Of a DNA stretch of 64,000 bases, positions 51,676 to 61,116 are shown one piece after another. Position 1 is the first letter of the stretch, and the number at the start of each line of letters is the position of its first letter. A program made the translations under genes and the position numbers. Source of the stretch: CAYIHX01 sp964363305. GTDB taxonomy: Bacteria > Bdellovibrionota > UBA1018. The stretch covers positions 97,117-161,116 of the forward strand of contig CAYIHX010000003.1 of the NCBI GenBank assembly GCA_964363305.1, in the 5' to 3' direction. The notes below the pieces were generated by a model. It was not told the DNA's origin and made no database searches. It was given only the letters and a program-made list of their open reading frames with translations.

Positions 51676-52908
51676 TTAGAGCGCACCGCCGAGGGTGAAG
51701 TAGTTCGTATCACGGGCGCTGTGGACCGTGTCTGGGTTGACGTCCGCTCGGGCGTTCGTTTCGCTGTGCTCATACGTCCAGGCGACGTTGATCGGAGTGC
51801 CGCCGATCTGCTCGATCGCGAGGCGATTGGAGACCGAGACGCGGTTGAAGTAGCCGTCCGATCCCCCAGCATATCCGAAGTCAACGCCGACGGTGTTACG
51901 AACCCTGCCGACACGTTCAATCCCGATTCCGAGACAGGCCGCAGCCACCAGGCCCGCATCAATATTTGAATCCACGCTGAGACTTCCGGAGGTATCATGC
52001 ATCGATGACTCACCGACGATGACGCGTCCGTGGGCACGGGCGCAGAAGTCGATCAGAACGGGGGTGGGGCGATCGTTCGAAGTGAAGCGGCCGGAGCCCT
52101 GGACATCCACCGAAAGGAAGTCGATCGCCGCGCCGTTACGACGCACGCCGAGCGTGGGATCACTCTCGTGCGTGAAGCCGACTTGCAGGAGGTCGAAGCT
52201 GGCTACGGTATGAGCCGGGGCGTTGTCCCGAACGTAGTCAGAAATGGCCCTGTTGGCTGTTTCTAACTCCGACGATTTTTGCTCTATCTCGCTGGTTAGA
52301 CGGTAGTGGGTTCTGGTTCGATCGGGGGTACTTAGGTCTCTCGTAACAACATCCCTTGCTTGGTCAAGTTGGTTGCGTTCTCTTTCAAGGATAGCAACGC
52401 GTTGCGCGAGGTCGGCCGGAATTCGCACGAGCCGCTTAAGACTTTCACCGCCGTATTCATTTCGAATCGACAGGAGAGCGAAGCCCGAGACGTCGGCTCG
52501 AGTTCTTAGTACGGAACCGGAAGCGAACGGTGAACCCCCTGGGTTCGCCGAAACGCTGCTCACTCGAAGATTCACGCCGGGGTTCAAAGTCAGCGGCGCA
52601 ATCTGCGTGGGTGTCCCTCGGTGCTCATAGCTATTGCTCCGATTTTCCGAAAGACCGACTCCGAACCGCAGCATCGCCCGACCCGACACCGTCGCGCCCT
52701 GGCCACCGTTCTCATGCAGATAACCTGCTTCGAGCGCAGGGGTGATGTTGCTGACTCGAACCGGCGTTCCGTGAATGCCGAGATCCCAATTCTGAATGCG
52801 GGTGTTCGCCGTCCCACCGGCCGAACCAACCGGCGTTTGCGCCCAAGCCGTCAGCGGCGCGAACGCGATGAGACCCGTGATCGAAATGTATTTCCAAGTG
52901 CCTTTCAT
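51676..52908 (-). CDS. Secreted/outer-membrane protein with a coiled-coil segment
   Basis: 410 residues with a signal peptide (MKGTWKYISITGLIAFAPLTAWA). Long strand-rich part that resembles a beta-barrel, ending HSARDTNYFTLGGAL without the usual terminal Phe. Between residues about 165 and 215 is a helical, charged segment (AQRVAILERERNQLDQARDV then LTSEIEQKSSELETANRA), perhaps a periplasmic coiled coil. I do not recognise the family. Terminator at 51611. Confidence 0.65.
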   Translation of the reverse strand: MKGTWKYISITGLIAFAPLTAWAQTPVGSAGGTANTRIQNWDLGIHGTPVRVSNITPALEAGYLHENGGQGATVSGRAMLRFGVGLSENRSNSYEHRGTPTQIAPLTLNPGVNLRVSSVSANPGGSPFASGSVLRTRADVSGFALLSIRNEYGGESLKRLVRIPADLAQRVAILERERNQLDQARDVVTRDLSTPDRTRTHYRLTSEIEQKSSELETANRAISDYVRDNAPAHTVASFDLLQVGFTHESDPTLGVRRNGAAIDFLSVDVQGSGRFTSNDRPTPVLIDFCARAHGRVIVGESSMHDTSGSLSVDSNIDAGLVAAACLGIGIERVGRVRNTVGVDFGYAGGSDGYFNRVSVSNRLAIEQIGGTPINVAWTYEHSETNARADVNPDTVHSARDTNYFTLGGAL

Positions 52909-53053
52909 AAATTGCTCCTCTTTGAGCCTAAGAAAAGCAATACGCGTGCCAGGCAGAGAAGCAGTAAAAACAAGGAGATAGAGTTCGTCGAACGCCTAGG
53001 CTTTGGCGAGGTGTGGAGAGAATAGGCAGGGCCGTCTAAAAATCAGTCAGTTG

Positions 53054-54718
53054 TTAAAGATCCAAAATAATCGGCAATACGACCGGCTTTTTGCCGATGT
53101 TCTGATTGAAAAAGCGTCGAAGTTCGACGCGGACGGTCTCCTGGAAATCTCCGGAATAGTCGCCGTTCGCAATGCGCCGCTCATAGTCCACGATCAGGCG
53201 CCGCACGAGCTGTTTCGCTTCCTCAATCAGCCACGCTTCCATATTTTCCGCCACGAGACCGCGGGCGATAATCTCCGGGCCCGCCATGATCCGTCGCGTC
53301 TCCACATTCCGCACCATGAGCGAGAAGACCACGCCGGTCTCGCCGATCTGTCGGCGCTCCTTCAATACCAACTTGGAAATGTCGTTCCCCTCTCGACCTT
53401 CGATCAGCACGCGCGCCTCTTCGAGATGGTCGATCCTCTCCATGCTCTGCTGGCGCAGCTCGATGACGTCACCGTTGACCGCGACGATGACATTTTCCGC
53501 CTTCACGCCATTTTGCTTAGCCAATTTACCATGGTGAACCAAATGCCGATACTCGCCGTGAATCGGGATGAAAAACCTCGGCTTGGTCCATTCCAGCATC
53601 TGCTTCAACTCAGGCTTCGTGGCATGCCCTGAAGCATGAATTTCATGGACCGCCTCGTACATCACCTCCGCGCCGCACTTGAAGAGCTGATTGATCATCC
53701 GGCCGATCGCGCGCTCATTCCCCGGAATGTACCGCGAACTCATGACGACGAGATCCTTCTCCTGAAGCTGCACGAGCTTATGCTCGCCAACGGCCATCCG
53801 AAGAAGCGCGGAGCCTTGCTCGGCCTGGCTCCCCGACGAAAGCAGAATGACCTGATTTCTCGCGTATAAACCGATATCGTCCGTCGGAATGAGAACGTCA
53901 CCCGCGTCCTTGAGATAACCCAGCTCCCGCGCCATGACCGAGTTCTGATCCATGCTTCGGCCCGCAATGGCGACTCGCTTGCCCATCTTCTTGGCCAGCT
54001 CGAAAATCTGCCCCATTCGGGAAACGTTGGAAGAGAACATCGCCACCACGACCAACCCCTCCGCCGCCGCAAAAAGCTGCTCGAAGCGTTGGTACACGCG
54101 CGACTCACTCAGACTGTGCGTGTCTCTTTCAACATTAGTCGAATCCGAAAGAAGAAGAAGGACTCCCTCTTCTCCGGCCTTCTGAAACACCCTCTCGTCG
54201 AGCTTCGAACCATAGAACGGATTCGGATCGATCCGAAAATCGCCGGTATGGACGACCCGTCCCACGGGAGTGTCAATGATGAGCGCCCCGGCGTCCACAA
54301 TGCTGTGATTGACCGAGGCGGTCGTGACCTTGAAGTGCTTGAAATCCAGCCGTTGCCCCAACTCGAACGTGCGAATCTCGACGCGCTGATCAAGCGCGTA
54401 CTCCCGCAGCCGATTTTGAATCAGCTTCGTCGAAAAGGGCGAGGCGTAAATCGGCGCCAGGATCCCTGCCTTAAGGGCGAAAGCCAAGGCACCCACGTGA
54501 TCCTCATGACCATGAGTGATCACGAATGCCTTCACCTTCTCCTTGCGCTCGCGCAGGTAGGTGAAGTCAGGAATCACGAACTGCACGCCGAAATGGTCGA
54601 GCTCGCTGAACATCAGGCCGCAATCGACCACGATGATCTCGTCGTCGTACTCGAGCACCATGCAGTTCATCCCGATCTCACCTAAACCGCCGAGAGGAAT
54701 AATTCTCAGACTGCTCAA
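53054..54718 (-). CDS. rnj: Ribonuclease J
   Basis: 554 residues. A metallo-beta-lactamase/beta-CASP nuclease that trims 5' ends of RNA. Zinc-binding HGHEDHVGAL, DCGLMFS, HTGDFRID and HASGHATKPEL all match. It starts MSSLRIIPLGGLGEIGMNCM, normal. The start overlaps the stop of the uridine kinase gene by four bases. Confidence 0.96.
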   Translation of the reverse strand: MSSLRIIPLGGLGEIGMNCMVLEYDDEIIVVDCGLMFSELDHFGVQFVIPDFTYLRERKEKVKAFVITHGHEDHVGALAFALKAGILAPIYASPFSTKLIQNRLREYALDQRVEIRTFELGQRLDFKHFKVTTASVNHSIVDAGALIIDTPVGRVVHTGDFRIDPNPFYGSKLDERVFQKAGEEGVLLLLSDSTNVERDTHSLSESRVYQRFEQLFAAAEGLVVVAMFSSNVSRMGQIFELAKKMGKRVAIAGRSMDQNSVMARELGYLKDAGDVLIPTDDIGLYARNQVILLSSGSQAEQGSALLRMAVGEHKLVQLQEKDLVVMSSRYIPGNERAIGRMINQLFKCGAEVMYEAVHEIHASGHATKPELKQMLEWTKPRFFIPIHGEYRHLVHHGKLAKQNGVKAENVIVAVNGDVIELRQQSMERIDHLEEARVLIEGREGNDISKLVLKERRQIGETGVVFSLMVRNVETRRIMAGPEIIARGLVAENMEAWLIEEAKQLVRRLIVDYERRIANGDYSGDFQETVRVELRRFFNQNIGKKPVVLPIILDL

Positions 54719-55368
54719 AACGATCCTTCCCCGGCGGCATGCGCCGGTTTCCTTGAAGCCTGGGTAACCAGGCCCGGCATCCCATCCAGAAGCGCCTGGC
54801 GAAGACGCGAGGCGATCACGTCAGCGGCGATATCCGTCTCCTCGCCGACCACCACATCGGCGTACTGCTTCGTCGGCTCAAGGTGAAGATGATGCATAGG
54901 CCTGACCGTATCGTAGTACCTTCTCACCACTTCATCCAGATTTCTGCCTCGTTCCCTCACGTCCCGGTGCAAACGCCGAATGAAGCGGATATCGGAGTCA
55001 ACATGCAGATACACTTTTAGATCGAATAAATCCCGGATTTCCGCGTTTCCGAGCGCGTAGATCCCCTCGACGATCACTGCCTGACAGGGCCCAACCTCGA
55101 TGGCATTCGAGAGCCGTGAAAAAGTTTTGTAATCATAAACGGGCATCCTCACCGCATGGCCCGCTTTCAACTCAGTGAGATGTTGCCGCAACAATGCCCA
55201 GTCGAATGCCGACGGATGGTCCATGTTCAAATCGAGCGGGGCTTCCGGGAGATAATAAGAATCCTGGTGCACCAGGCTCACCCCCAAATCCGCAACCCGC
55301 TGAAGAACTTTTTTTGCAAAAGTGGTTTTTCCTGACCCTGAACCACCGGCAATTCCAATCATGAACAT
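54715..55368 (-). CDS. udk: Uridine kinase
   Basis: 217 residues. P-loop GIAGGSGSGKTTFA, then LVHQDSYYLPEAPLDLNMDH, FDWALLRQHL, PVYDYKTFSRL, VIVEGIYALG and RDVRERGRNLDEV are all uridine/cytidine kinase marks. Makes UMP from uridine in salvage. The C-terminus ends KPAHAAGEGSF. Overlaps rnj by four bases. Confidence 0.93.
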   Translation of the reverse strand: MFMIGIAGGSGSGKTTFAKKVLQRVADLGVSLVHQDSYYLPEAPLDLNMDHPSAFDWALLRQHLTELKAGHAVRMPVYDYKTFSRLSNAIEVGPCQAVIVEGIYALGNAEIRDLFDLKVYLHVDSDIRFIRRLHRDVRERGRNLDEVVRRYYDTVRPMHHLHLEPTKQYADVVVGEETDIAADVIASRLRQALLDGMPGLVTQASRKPAHAAGEGSF

Positions 55369-55385
55369 AGGATAAATTCCGCCCT

Positions 55386-56657
55386 TTAGGACCGGCGTCT
55401 CATACCATACTTTTTTACTCTTCGACGTTCTTTCTTCTGCTCGTCCATTTGATAGAGAGGAGGAAATTTTTCATAACTGGCTGAAAATACGCGCAAATCT
55501 GACTCTTCGGTGTTTTCCCCGGAGCGAGGCAATCGCAATCGGTAGCCCATAGGCGCCAGCAAACGCCCTCCCCAGACCGCCTCAGCCAGCCCAGGGTTCA
55601 GATTTCGGGCCTTCGTGCCGTCGACATGAAAGAACGAGATGACCTCGGGAAGATCGGTAAATCTCGGGAGTCGAAACTCAAAACTCGGAATCGGCTCTTG
55701 GCGGCGGACTTCGCCGAAGTACTGCGTGGCCCGTTTCTCGACCTCGATGGCCGCGAGCAGACAGGTAAAGAAGTTACTGCTCGCGAATCCAAAAGACCGT
55801 CGCTGATAGGAAGAAATGAGGTCATCCAGCACCAGCGAACCCACTTTCCGAACCGCGCGCATCATCCCCTTGCGGCCATGGTTATAGGCTGTCACAGCCA
55901 AAGGCCAGCTCCCCAGTGCTTCGAAATTGGTGCGCAGCAGACGTGCCGCCGCCTCGGCCGCACGAATCGGATCGTTTCGTTCATCGACCGCCTCGTCGAT
56001 TCGCAGGTACAAACCCCCGGTCGAACGCATGAACTGCCAGATCCCGCTTGCGCCGACCTTCGACCTGGCCTTCACATTGAAGCTGCTTTCCACAAAAGGA
56101 AGGCGCGTGAGCTGTATCGGTAGCCCCTCTTTGCGAAAAACAGCCTCCATCTCCGGTAGGTAACGACCCGATATCTTGTAGCCACTCAAAAACTCATTCT
56201 TCTGCCCGAGCTGAAATCGAATCCTCCTCCGATGAGCGGCATCCAAAAATTTATCCTGTTCAGGGACATCACGGAAGAGCTTCACCAAAAACTTTTCATC
56301 CTCACTGAGATCTCCTTCCTTCACCCCGCCCGGTCGGCTCCATTTTTGATGAAGAGCAAGCAAACGAGACCGCCATTTTGTCTCGGCCGCCGCAGTCACA
56401 CGTCGTCGAACTTTTCTTCGAAGATTGACCTGTTCATAGACAACCGAGGGATATTTCGCGTCATGAAGCAGCCCCTGATCGGAATCGAGCTCACCGTAAA
56501 TTCTCATCCAAAATTCGACCTGCACCCGCAAGGGGCCCGACTCCTCTACCGTGGGCCAATGGTCGATCGGCTCAGAGTCAAAACCATACGCGACCGGCCC
56601 AAGCGCCAGCGTCAGAAGCAAAAAAAATACTCTGTGATAGATTGAGAGCTGAATCAT
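55386..56657 (-). CDS. MltD-like lytic transglycosylase
   Basis: 423 residues with a signal peptide (MIQLSIYHRVFFLLLTLALG then PVAYG). SLT domain from about residue 180: RLPFVESSFNVKARSKVGAS (catalytic Glu), GIWQFMRSTG and LAVTAYNHG. It cleaves peptidoglycan in the periplasm. Unlike E. coli MltD it lacks visible LysM repeats and a lipobox. The start codon overlaps the start of the divergent gene. AAGGAAG lies before the ATG. Ends 17 bases before udk. Confidence 0.9.
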   Translation of the reverse strand: MIQLSIYHRVFFLLLTLALGPVAYGFDSEPIDHWPTVEESGPLRVQVEFWMRIYGELDSDQGLLHDAKYPSVVYEQVNLRRKVRRRVTAAAETKWRSRLLALHQKWSRPGGVKEGDLSEDEKFLVKLFRDVPEQDKFLDAAHRRRIRFQLGQKNEFLSGYKISGRYLPEMEAVFRKEGLPIQLTRLPFVESSFNVKARSKVGASGIWQFMRSTGGLYLRIDEAVDERNDPIRAAEAAARLLRTNFEALGSWPLAVTAYNHGRKGMMRAVRKVGSLVLDDLISSYQRRSFGFASSNFFTCLLAAIEVEKRATQYFGEVRRQEPIPSFEFRLPRFTDLPEVISFFHVDGTKARNLNPGLAEAVWGGRLLAPMGYRLRLPRSGENTEESDLRVFSASYEKFPPLYQMDEQKKERRRVKKYGMRRRS

Positions 56658-58143
56658 GCGTGACTTCCTTCAGCTTACCCTGTTTTTTTGGGTTTTCTCT
56701 GCCAGCGTTTTGGCGGCGCCCGATCGCGCGCTCCGATTGGTCATCGACCAGGCTCCGGTCACGCTCAACCCCCGAATGGCGCTCGATGCCTCCGGGCAGC
56801 GAATCGGCGCCCTGATCTTCCTAGGCTTGACTCAAATCTCCGCGGACTTTGAGGCCACTCCCGGTCTCGCCGAAAGCTGGTCGGCTAATCCACGAAAAAC
56901 GACCTGGAAATTTGTCATCGCCGCCCACCAGCGGGATCACGATGGGCGCCTCATTTCGACGCAGGACGTGTTTCGCTGCCTAGAAAACTATCGAAGCGGC
57001 ACGCCGCGTTCTCTCGTGGGGACGAATTTTCTCCAGTGGCAGAGCACTCGGCTGGTGACCCCTCGGACCATCGAGATCCGACTCACGGAGAGTGACCCCT
57101 ATTTTCCGAAAAATGCGAGCTTGCTTCGTTTTTTTCGAGTTGAAAACCAAGAAGCCCCCTGCATCGAGCCCGCGGCCGGTCAAAAAGTCATCGGATCAGG
57201 CCCCCTCAGGCCGTCCGCGTGGGAAATGTTCCCTCATTCGCACCTCTCCCTGAAGGCCGTCGATACCGCCCTCCACCGAGACCTCGACCTCCGCTTCGTG
57301 CGAGATGAGCTCACTCGCCTCCTCCTCCTTCTACGCGGCTCGATCGACGGCGGATTGAATTCTCTTTCCCTCTCAAAAACTCAGTGGCTCAAAAAAGCCC
57401 ATCCCCAACGCTTTCAGATCATCGAAAGAGCGGGTGTCAACGTGCAATATCTCGCATTCAACATGCGCGATCCGATCCTGAAACAAAAGGCCGTGCGCAC
57501 GGCCATCTCCCTCGCGATCGATCGAAAAGCTTATTCCAAGAAAAAGTACTTCGGGGGAACCACCCCGGTCGGGAGCTTCCTCGCTCCCTTTCTGGCGGAG
57601 GCCGAGGTCATCGAGCTGCCCTTCGACCCCCGACGGGCCGAGGCCCTCCTTGACCAGGCAAAACTCCCCAGGGATCCGAAGACTGGCATCCGTTTCGAGT
57701 TAAGATACAAAACGACGCCTCTGCGAGACGGCTTTGAACTCGCGCAATATATTCGGGCCTGCCTGAAACCCCTCGGAATTCTGGTGCACATTGACTCCGT
57801 AGAAGCCTCTCTTTTCTTTTCTTCAATCCGCGCAGGCGGATTTCAGCTCTACTCCAGTCGCTGGGTGGGGGTTTCGGATGCATCCATCCTCAAAAGAACC
57901 CTGTTTTCCGAGTCGAGATCCAACCGCGTTGGCTACAGGAGTTCCGAGGCGGATCGCCTCCTGGCCACTGAGAAATACCGCCAACTACAGAGACTCATGG
58001 CGGAAGATCTTCCTTACGCACCCCTCTGGACTTGGAAGACGGACCTCATCCTCTCCAACGAATGGCGCGACGAGTTCACCTCGGAGGACGTTTCTCCGAG
58101 CGCGGCCCTCGAGCCACTCGCCAAAAGACGGCCAGCCCGATAG
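56656..58143 (+). CDS. Solute-binding protein, family 5 (peptide-type)
   Basis: 495 residues with a signal peptide (MRDFLQLTLFFWVFSASVLA) and no lipobox. Typical SBP_bac_5 order: VTLNPRMALDASGQRIGALI, TPGLAESWSANPRKTTWKFV, YLAFNMRDPILKQKAVRTAI (conserved N-M-R-D-P-x-x-k-x-VR-A) and LDQAKLPRDPKTG. Binds peptides or nickel-type ligands in the periplasm. No permease or ATPase is near; it may use the opp system elsewhere. Its ATG overlaps the start of the MltD-like gene on the other strand. Confidence 0.9.
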   Translation: MRDFLQLTLFFWVFSASVLAAPDRALRLVIDQAPVTLNPRMALDASGQRIGALIFLGLTQISADFEATPGLAESWSANPRKTTWKFVIAAHQRDHDGRLISTQDVFRCLENYRSGTPRSLVGTNFLQWQSTRLVTPRTIEIRLTESDPYFPKNASLLRFFRVENQEAPCIEPAAGQKVIGSGPLRPSAWEMFPHSHLSLKAVDTALHRDLDLRFVRDELTRLLLLLRGSIDGGLNSLSLSKTQWLKKAHPQRFQIIERAGVNVQYLAFNMRDPILKQKAVRTAISLAIDRKAYSKKKYFGGTTPVGSFLAPFLAEAEVIELPFDPRRAEALLDQAKLPRDPKTGIRFELRYKTTPLRDGFELAQYIRACLKPLGILVHIDSVEASLFFSSIRAGGFQLYSSRWVGVSDASILKRTLFSESRSNRVGYRSSEADRLLATEKYRQLQRLMAEDLPYAPLWTWKTDLILSNEWRDEFTSEDVSPSAALEPLAKRRPAR

Positions 58144-58152
58144 AAGACCACC

Positions 58153-58971
58153 ATGCGCCCCCGAAGTACCACCATCCGAAGAGTACTCGTCGATTCACTC
58201 CCCTCAGGCAAGGGTTCCTCCAGTGTCCCGCTCTCCGAGGAGGAACATCTTCATCTCGTTTCCGTGCTGAGAATGAGCGACGGTGAAGCCGTCGAGATCT
58301 TAGATGGGGAGGGGCGTTTCGCCGCTGGCATCCTCGAGCTGCGCAAAAAATCCGCTTCGGTCGCGGTCGACGCGACCACGATAAAAACCTCGGATGAGCC
58401 GCGTCCCCCACTCGTCCTGGAGGCCGCCATTCTCAAAGGCGACGCAATGGATTGGCTGATCGAGAAGTGCGTCGAACTAGGCGTTCGCTCGATCCGACCG
58501 ATCATCTCCGCTCACACCGTAGTACGAATCGGCGACCGCAAGGGACCGGAGGAGTTCCGAGAGAGATGGCAACGCCTCGCGGATCAAAGCCTCAAGCAAT
58601 GCGGAAGAAAATTTCGCCTCCGAGTGGAAGCTCCGGTCTCCCTTGAAACGCTCATGACGGCCCCGCTCGGCGCAACAGAATCTCGGTTTTGGCTGAACGA
58701 AGCGTCCCGAGCTGAATCTCCCCATCTCATCGCTCAGTGTCAGGACCCTCAGGTCCGTGGTCACACGTTCCGAATTCTTCTTGGCCCCGAAGGGGGTTTC
58801 AGCTACGCCGAACGAGAGCTTCTCGAAAGAGATCCAGGTGTGCATTCGACCAGCTTGGGCCCCTGGGTGCTTCGGGCGGAGACGGCGGGAATTGCCGCGG
58901 CTGCAATTGCAGTCACGGCGCTATTGGCTCAAACTGATTCAAGAGGGGAGTCTCATCATGGAAAAACTTAA
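58153..58971 (+). CDS. rsmE: 16S rRNA m3U1498 methyltransferase
   Basis: 272 residues. SPOUT-class enzyme using S-adenosyl-methionine. N-terminal PUA-like part, EEEHLHLVSVLRMSDGEAVE, then LEAAILKGDAMDWLIEKCVE, the ILLGPEGGFSYAERELLE knot segment and LGPWVLRAETAGIAAAA. Family blocks all present. It lies 9 bases after the binding-protein gene, and overlaps the RDD gene by 14 bases. Confidence 0.95.
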   Translation: MRPRSTTIRRVLVDSLPSGKGSSSVPLSEEEHLHLVSVLRMSDGEAVEILDGEGRFAAGILELRKKSASVAVDATTIKTSDEPRPPLVLEAAILKGDAMDWLIEKCVELGVRSIRPIISAHTVVRIGDRKGPEEFRERWQRLADQSLKQCGRKFRLRVEAPVSLETLMTAPLGATESRFWLNEASRAESPHLIAQCQDPQVRGHTFRILLGPEGGFSYAERELLERDPGVHSTSLGPWVLRAETAGIAAAAIAVTALLAQTDSRGESHHGKT

Positions 58972-59599
58972 ATTTAAACCGGTGACGGAAGGTCTCGGGT
59001 TCCATCCATTTTCGGACGGGTTGCCCTACGCGCCCGCCACGAAAGCGCCAACAGCCGGGGTTGCCCGCCCAGCCCGCCTTCCTCAGTCTGCCGTTGTTCG
59101 TATGGGAACCGGCGCCACCGTGGCAGGGCCCGTTTCTTGGAAGGCGCCAACCACCACTCCCCAAGCTCAGCCTCAACCAGCCGCCACGGAAGAACGCTTC
59201 GGGATCGTCTATCTCTTTGAGCGTGTGACGGCCTATCTTCTCGACTCAGCGCTCATGCTCTCCGGGTTAGCCGCGGGCGCATCCTACTACCTCGCTCACT
59301 TTGCCACCCCGAGCGGGCGCGACGCGAACGTCCAAGACTGGGCCTATATTTTACTCGTCATCGGCACGCTCCACTGGGCACTCATTACTTTCCAGGAGGT
59401 TGCCTTCGGGACGACCATCGGAAAGCGCGTCTTTCGCCTCGCCATTCCCGGCAGCGCGGCAGCGGTATTTCTGCGTGCCTTCTTCTTCGTCCCCTCGCTC
59501 ATTTTCGCAGGAATCGGCCTGATTCCGGCCCTCTTCGATCGTAAGAGACGTTGCTTGCACGACCTCATCGTAGACACGCAGCCGGAACATATTCCTTGA
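58958..59599 (+). CDS. RDD-family membrane protein
   Basis: 213 residues from ATG 58958 (GGGGAG before it, 14 bases inside rsmE). A Pro/Ala/Thr-rich cytoplasmic start (about 1-85) precedes the RDD domain: GIVYLFERVTAYLLDSALML (the R and D of RDD), AYILLVIGTLHWALITFQEV, TTIGKRVFRLAI and DRKRRCLHDLIVDTQ, with three or so membrane helices. RDD proteins are inner-membrane proteins of mostly unknown role, some Na+/H+ antiporters. TTG of the next gene overlaps its stop. Confidence 0.85.
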   Translation: MEKLKFKPVTEGLGFHPFSDGLPYAPATKAPTAGVARPARLPQSAVVRMGTGATVAGPVSWKAPTTTPQAQPQPAATEERFGIVYLFERVTAYLLDSALMLSGLAAGASYYLAHFATPSGRDANVQDWAYILLVIGTLHWALITFQEVAFGTTIGKRVFRLAIPGSAAAVFLRAFFFVPSLIFAGIGLIPALFDRKRRCLHDLIVDTQPEHIP

Positions 59600-60066
59600 A
59601 CTCGAAGGTCAAGAGTCCGAAACAACTTGCCGCCGTTCTCAAGAAGACACGCAAGGCGGTGGTCTTCACCAACGGGTGCTTCGATATTCTGCATCTCGGA
59701 CATGTAGTCTATCTCCAGAAAGCCCAGAAACAGGGGGACCTACTCGTCGTCGCGCTCAATAGCGACGCTTCAGTGAAACGCCTCAAAGGCAACGAACGCC
59801 CCCTGAACCCCCTCAGGGATCGAATGGAAGTCCTGGCTGCCCTCGAGTGCGTCGACTTCGTGACCTGGTTCGAGGAGGACGATCCCATTCAGCTGATCCG
59901 CCTCCTCAAGCCACAAGTATTAGTCAAAGGCGGGGACTGGAAACCCGACCAGATCTTGGGATCAAAGGACGTCAAGAGCTGGGGCGGAACCGTCAAATCC
60001 CTCGCGTTCGTCAAAGGGCGCAGTACGACAAAAATCATTGAAAAGGCTCGCCTGAGAAACTCCTAG
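59596..60066 (+). CDS. rfaE2: D-glycero-beta-D-manno-heptose 1-phosphate adenylyltransferase
   Basis: 156 residues from TTG 59596, in TTGA overlapping the RDD stop. Makes ADP-heptose for the LPS core. Nucleotidyltransferase motifs: FTNGCFDILHLGHVVYL (HxGH), VALNSDASVKRLKG (HldE type), RMEVLAALECVDFV and VKGGDWKPDQILG. No kinase domain is fused, as in single-domain RfaE2. It shows the organism makes heptose-containing lipopolysaccharide. Confidence 0.93.
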   Translation: MNSKVKSPKQLAAVLKKTRKAVVFTNGCFDILHLGHVVYLQKAQKQGDLLVVALNSDASVKRLKGNERPLNPLRDRMEVLAALECVDFVTWFEEDDPIQLIRLLKPQVLVKGGDWKPDQILGSKDVKSWGGTVKSLAFVKGRSTTKIIEKARLRNS

Positions 60067-60115
60067 GCAAAGACTGCCTCTTTATTCCCGCTTCGCTGCG
60101 GCTAAACTAAGAAGT

Positions 60116-60541
60116 ATGAACGTGTCCGGCAGCCGCGGCTCAGACCTCGCACGAGAAGAAAACGACTTCAAAACGTTTCAGGGTCAGCGCAAATCTGAGC
60201 ATCGAATGCAAGCAGAGGACCTTGAAAAAGAACACCGCGATAGCATCGACAGCCTGAGTCGCTTGCAGGAGAAACAGCTCACCGAGCTCGACCAGGCCTA
60301 TAAGGTCGAGCTACAGCGGCGCAAAGAAAGCCATCACAAAGAGATCGAGGATGCCCAGAAGAGCTACAACCAGGAACTCACGGAGCTGAAAAAAAGCGAA
60401 GACAAGGAATTCGACAAAGTTCGTGAGCGCGAACAGGCCAAAATCGAAGCCTATCGCCGCAATCAAGAATCCGTCTTGAATCAGATGCACGAGAAGTATC
60501 AGCAAACGGTCGAAGAGATGCGCGAGAATCAGAAACGCTAG
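60116..60541 (+). CDS. Coiled-coil protein of unknown function
   Basis: 141 residues, nearly all charged helix (LDQAYKVELQRRKESHHKEI then EKYQQTVEEMRENQKR). The only distinctive feature is heptad-like coiled coil. No signal peptide; probably cytoplasmic, dimeric. It overlaps the convergent membrane-protein gene by four bases at its stop. Function unknown. Confidence 0.65.
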   Translation: MNVSGSRGSDLAREENDFKTFQGQRKSEHRMQAEDLEKEHRDSIDSLSRLQEKQLTELDQAYKVELQRRKESHHKEIEDAQKSYNQELTELKKSEDKEFDKVREREQAKIEAYRRNQESVLNQMHEKYQQTVEEMRENQKR

Positions 60542-61053
60542 CGTCGAAACAATCGATCGAAACCCGCGACCGAAGTCAAAGCCAGGCCGAAAACGACATT
60601 ACAGAGCAGTGCCGCTCCCCGTGGGATTTCCGCTGCAGTAACATCCGCGAACGACCGAAAGAAAAGATTCGAAAGAAAAATCCAACTGAAAAGACCCCAA
60701 ACCAACCCCGCACCCAGGAGGGCCGGCAACGAATTCGTCGCCGCAAAGTGCGAAAAAACGATTCCCAGCAGCATGCAAAGCAACTCATGAGCGATTGCGC
60801 CCACAAAAAGACCAGGAACAGAACTTCCGAGCTCAGTGGCCGAACCGCCCAGAATCGGAAGAGCGGCCAGCTTGAGCGGGTACCAAACCTCGTAACCCCC
60901 GGCCGTCGCGAGCGCCATCGCCACGACCGCCATGATCACCCCAGCAGTCAAGCCGGCCAGCGCTCCCGCTACCCAGCGCTTCGGATCGAATCGGATCCAG
61001 AGCGCAATAAGATCAAGATCCTGCTCTTCAACCTGTGATGACGGATTAGCCAT
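60538..61053 (-). CDS. Integral membrane protein of unknown function
   Basis: 171 residues from ATG 61053 (an earlier in-frame start at 61071 exists). After a polar start, about four or five hydrophobic segments (AGVIMAVVAMALATAGG, GLFVGAIAHELLCMLLGIVF, LPALLGAGLVWGLFSWIFL, ALLCNVVFGLALTSVAG). No charged transport motifs visible. The His-Glu in a membrane helix (AIAHELL) is worth noting but unassigned. No partner gene. Confidence 0.6.
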   Translation of the reverse strand: MANPSSQVEEQDLDLIALWIRFDPKRWVAGALAGLTAGVIMAVVAMALATAGGYEVWYPLKLAALPILGGSATELGSSVPGLFVGAIAHELLCMLLGIVFSHFAATNSLPALLGAGLVWGLFSWIFLSNLFFRSFADVTAAEIPRGAALLCNVVFGLALTSVAGFDRLFRR

Positions 61054-61116
61054 ATACTGAGACGTTATCACCAGCTGCCATTGAAATGAAGTGGGGCCTT
61101 CGATATTCTTGGGTCA

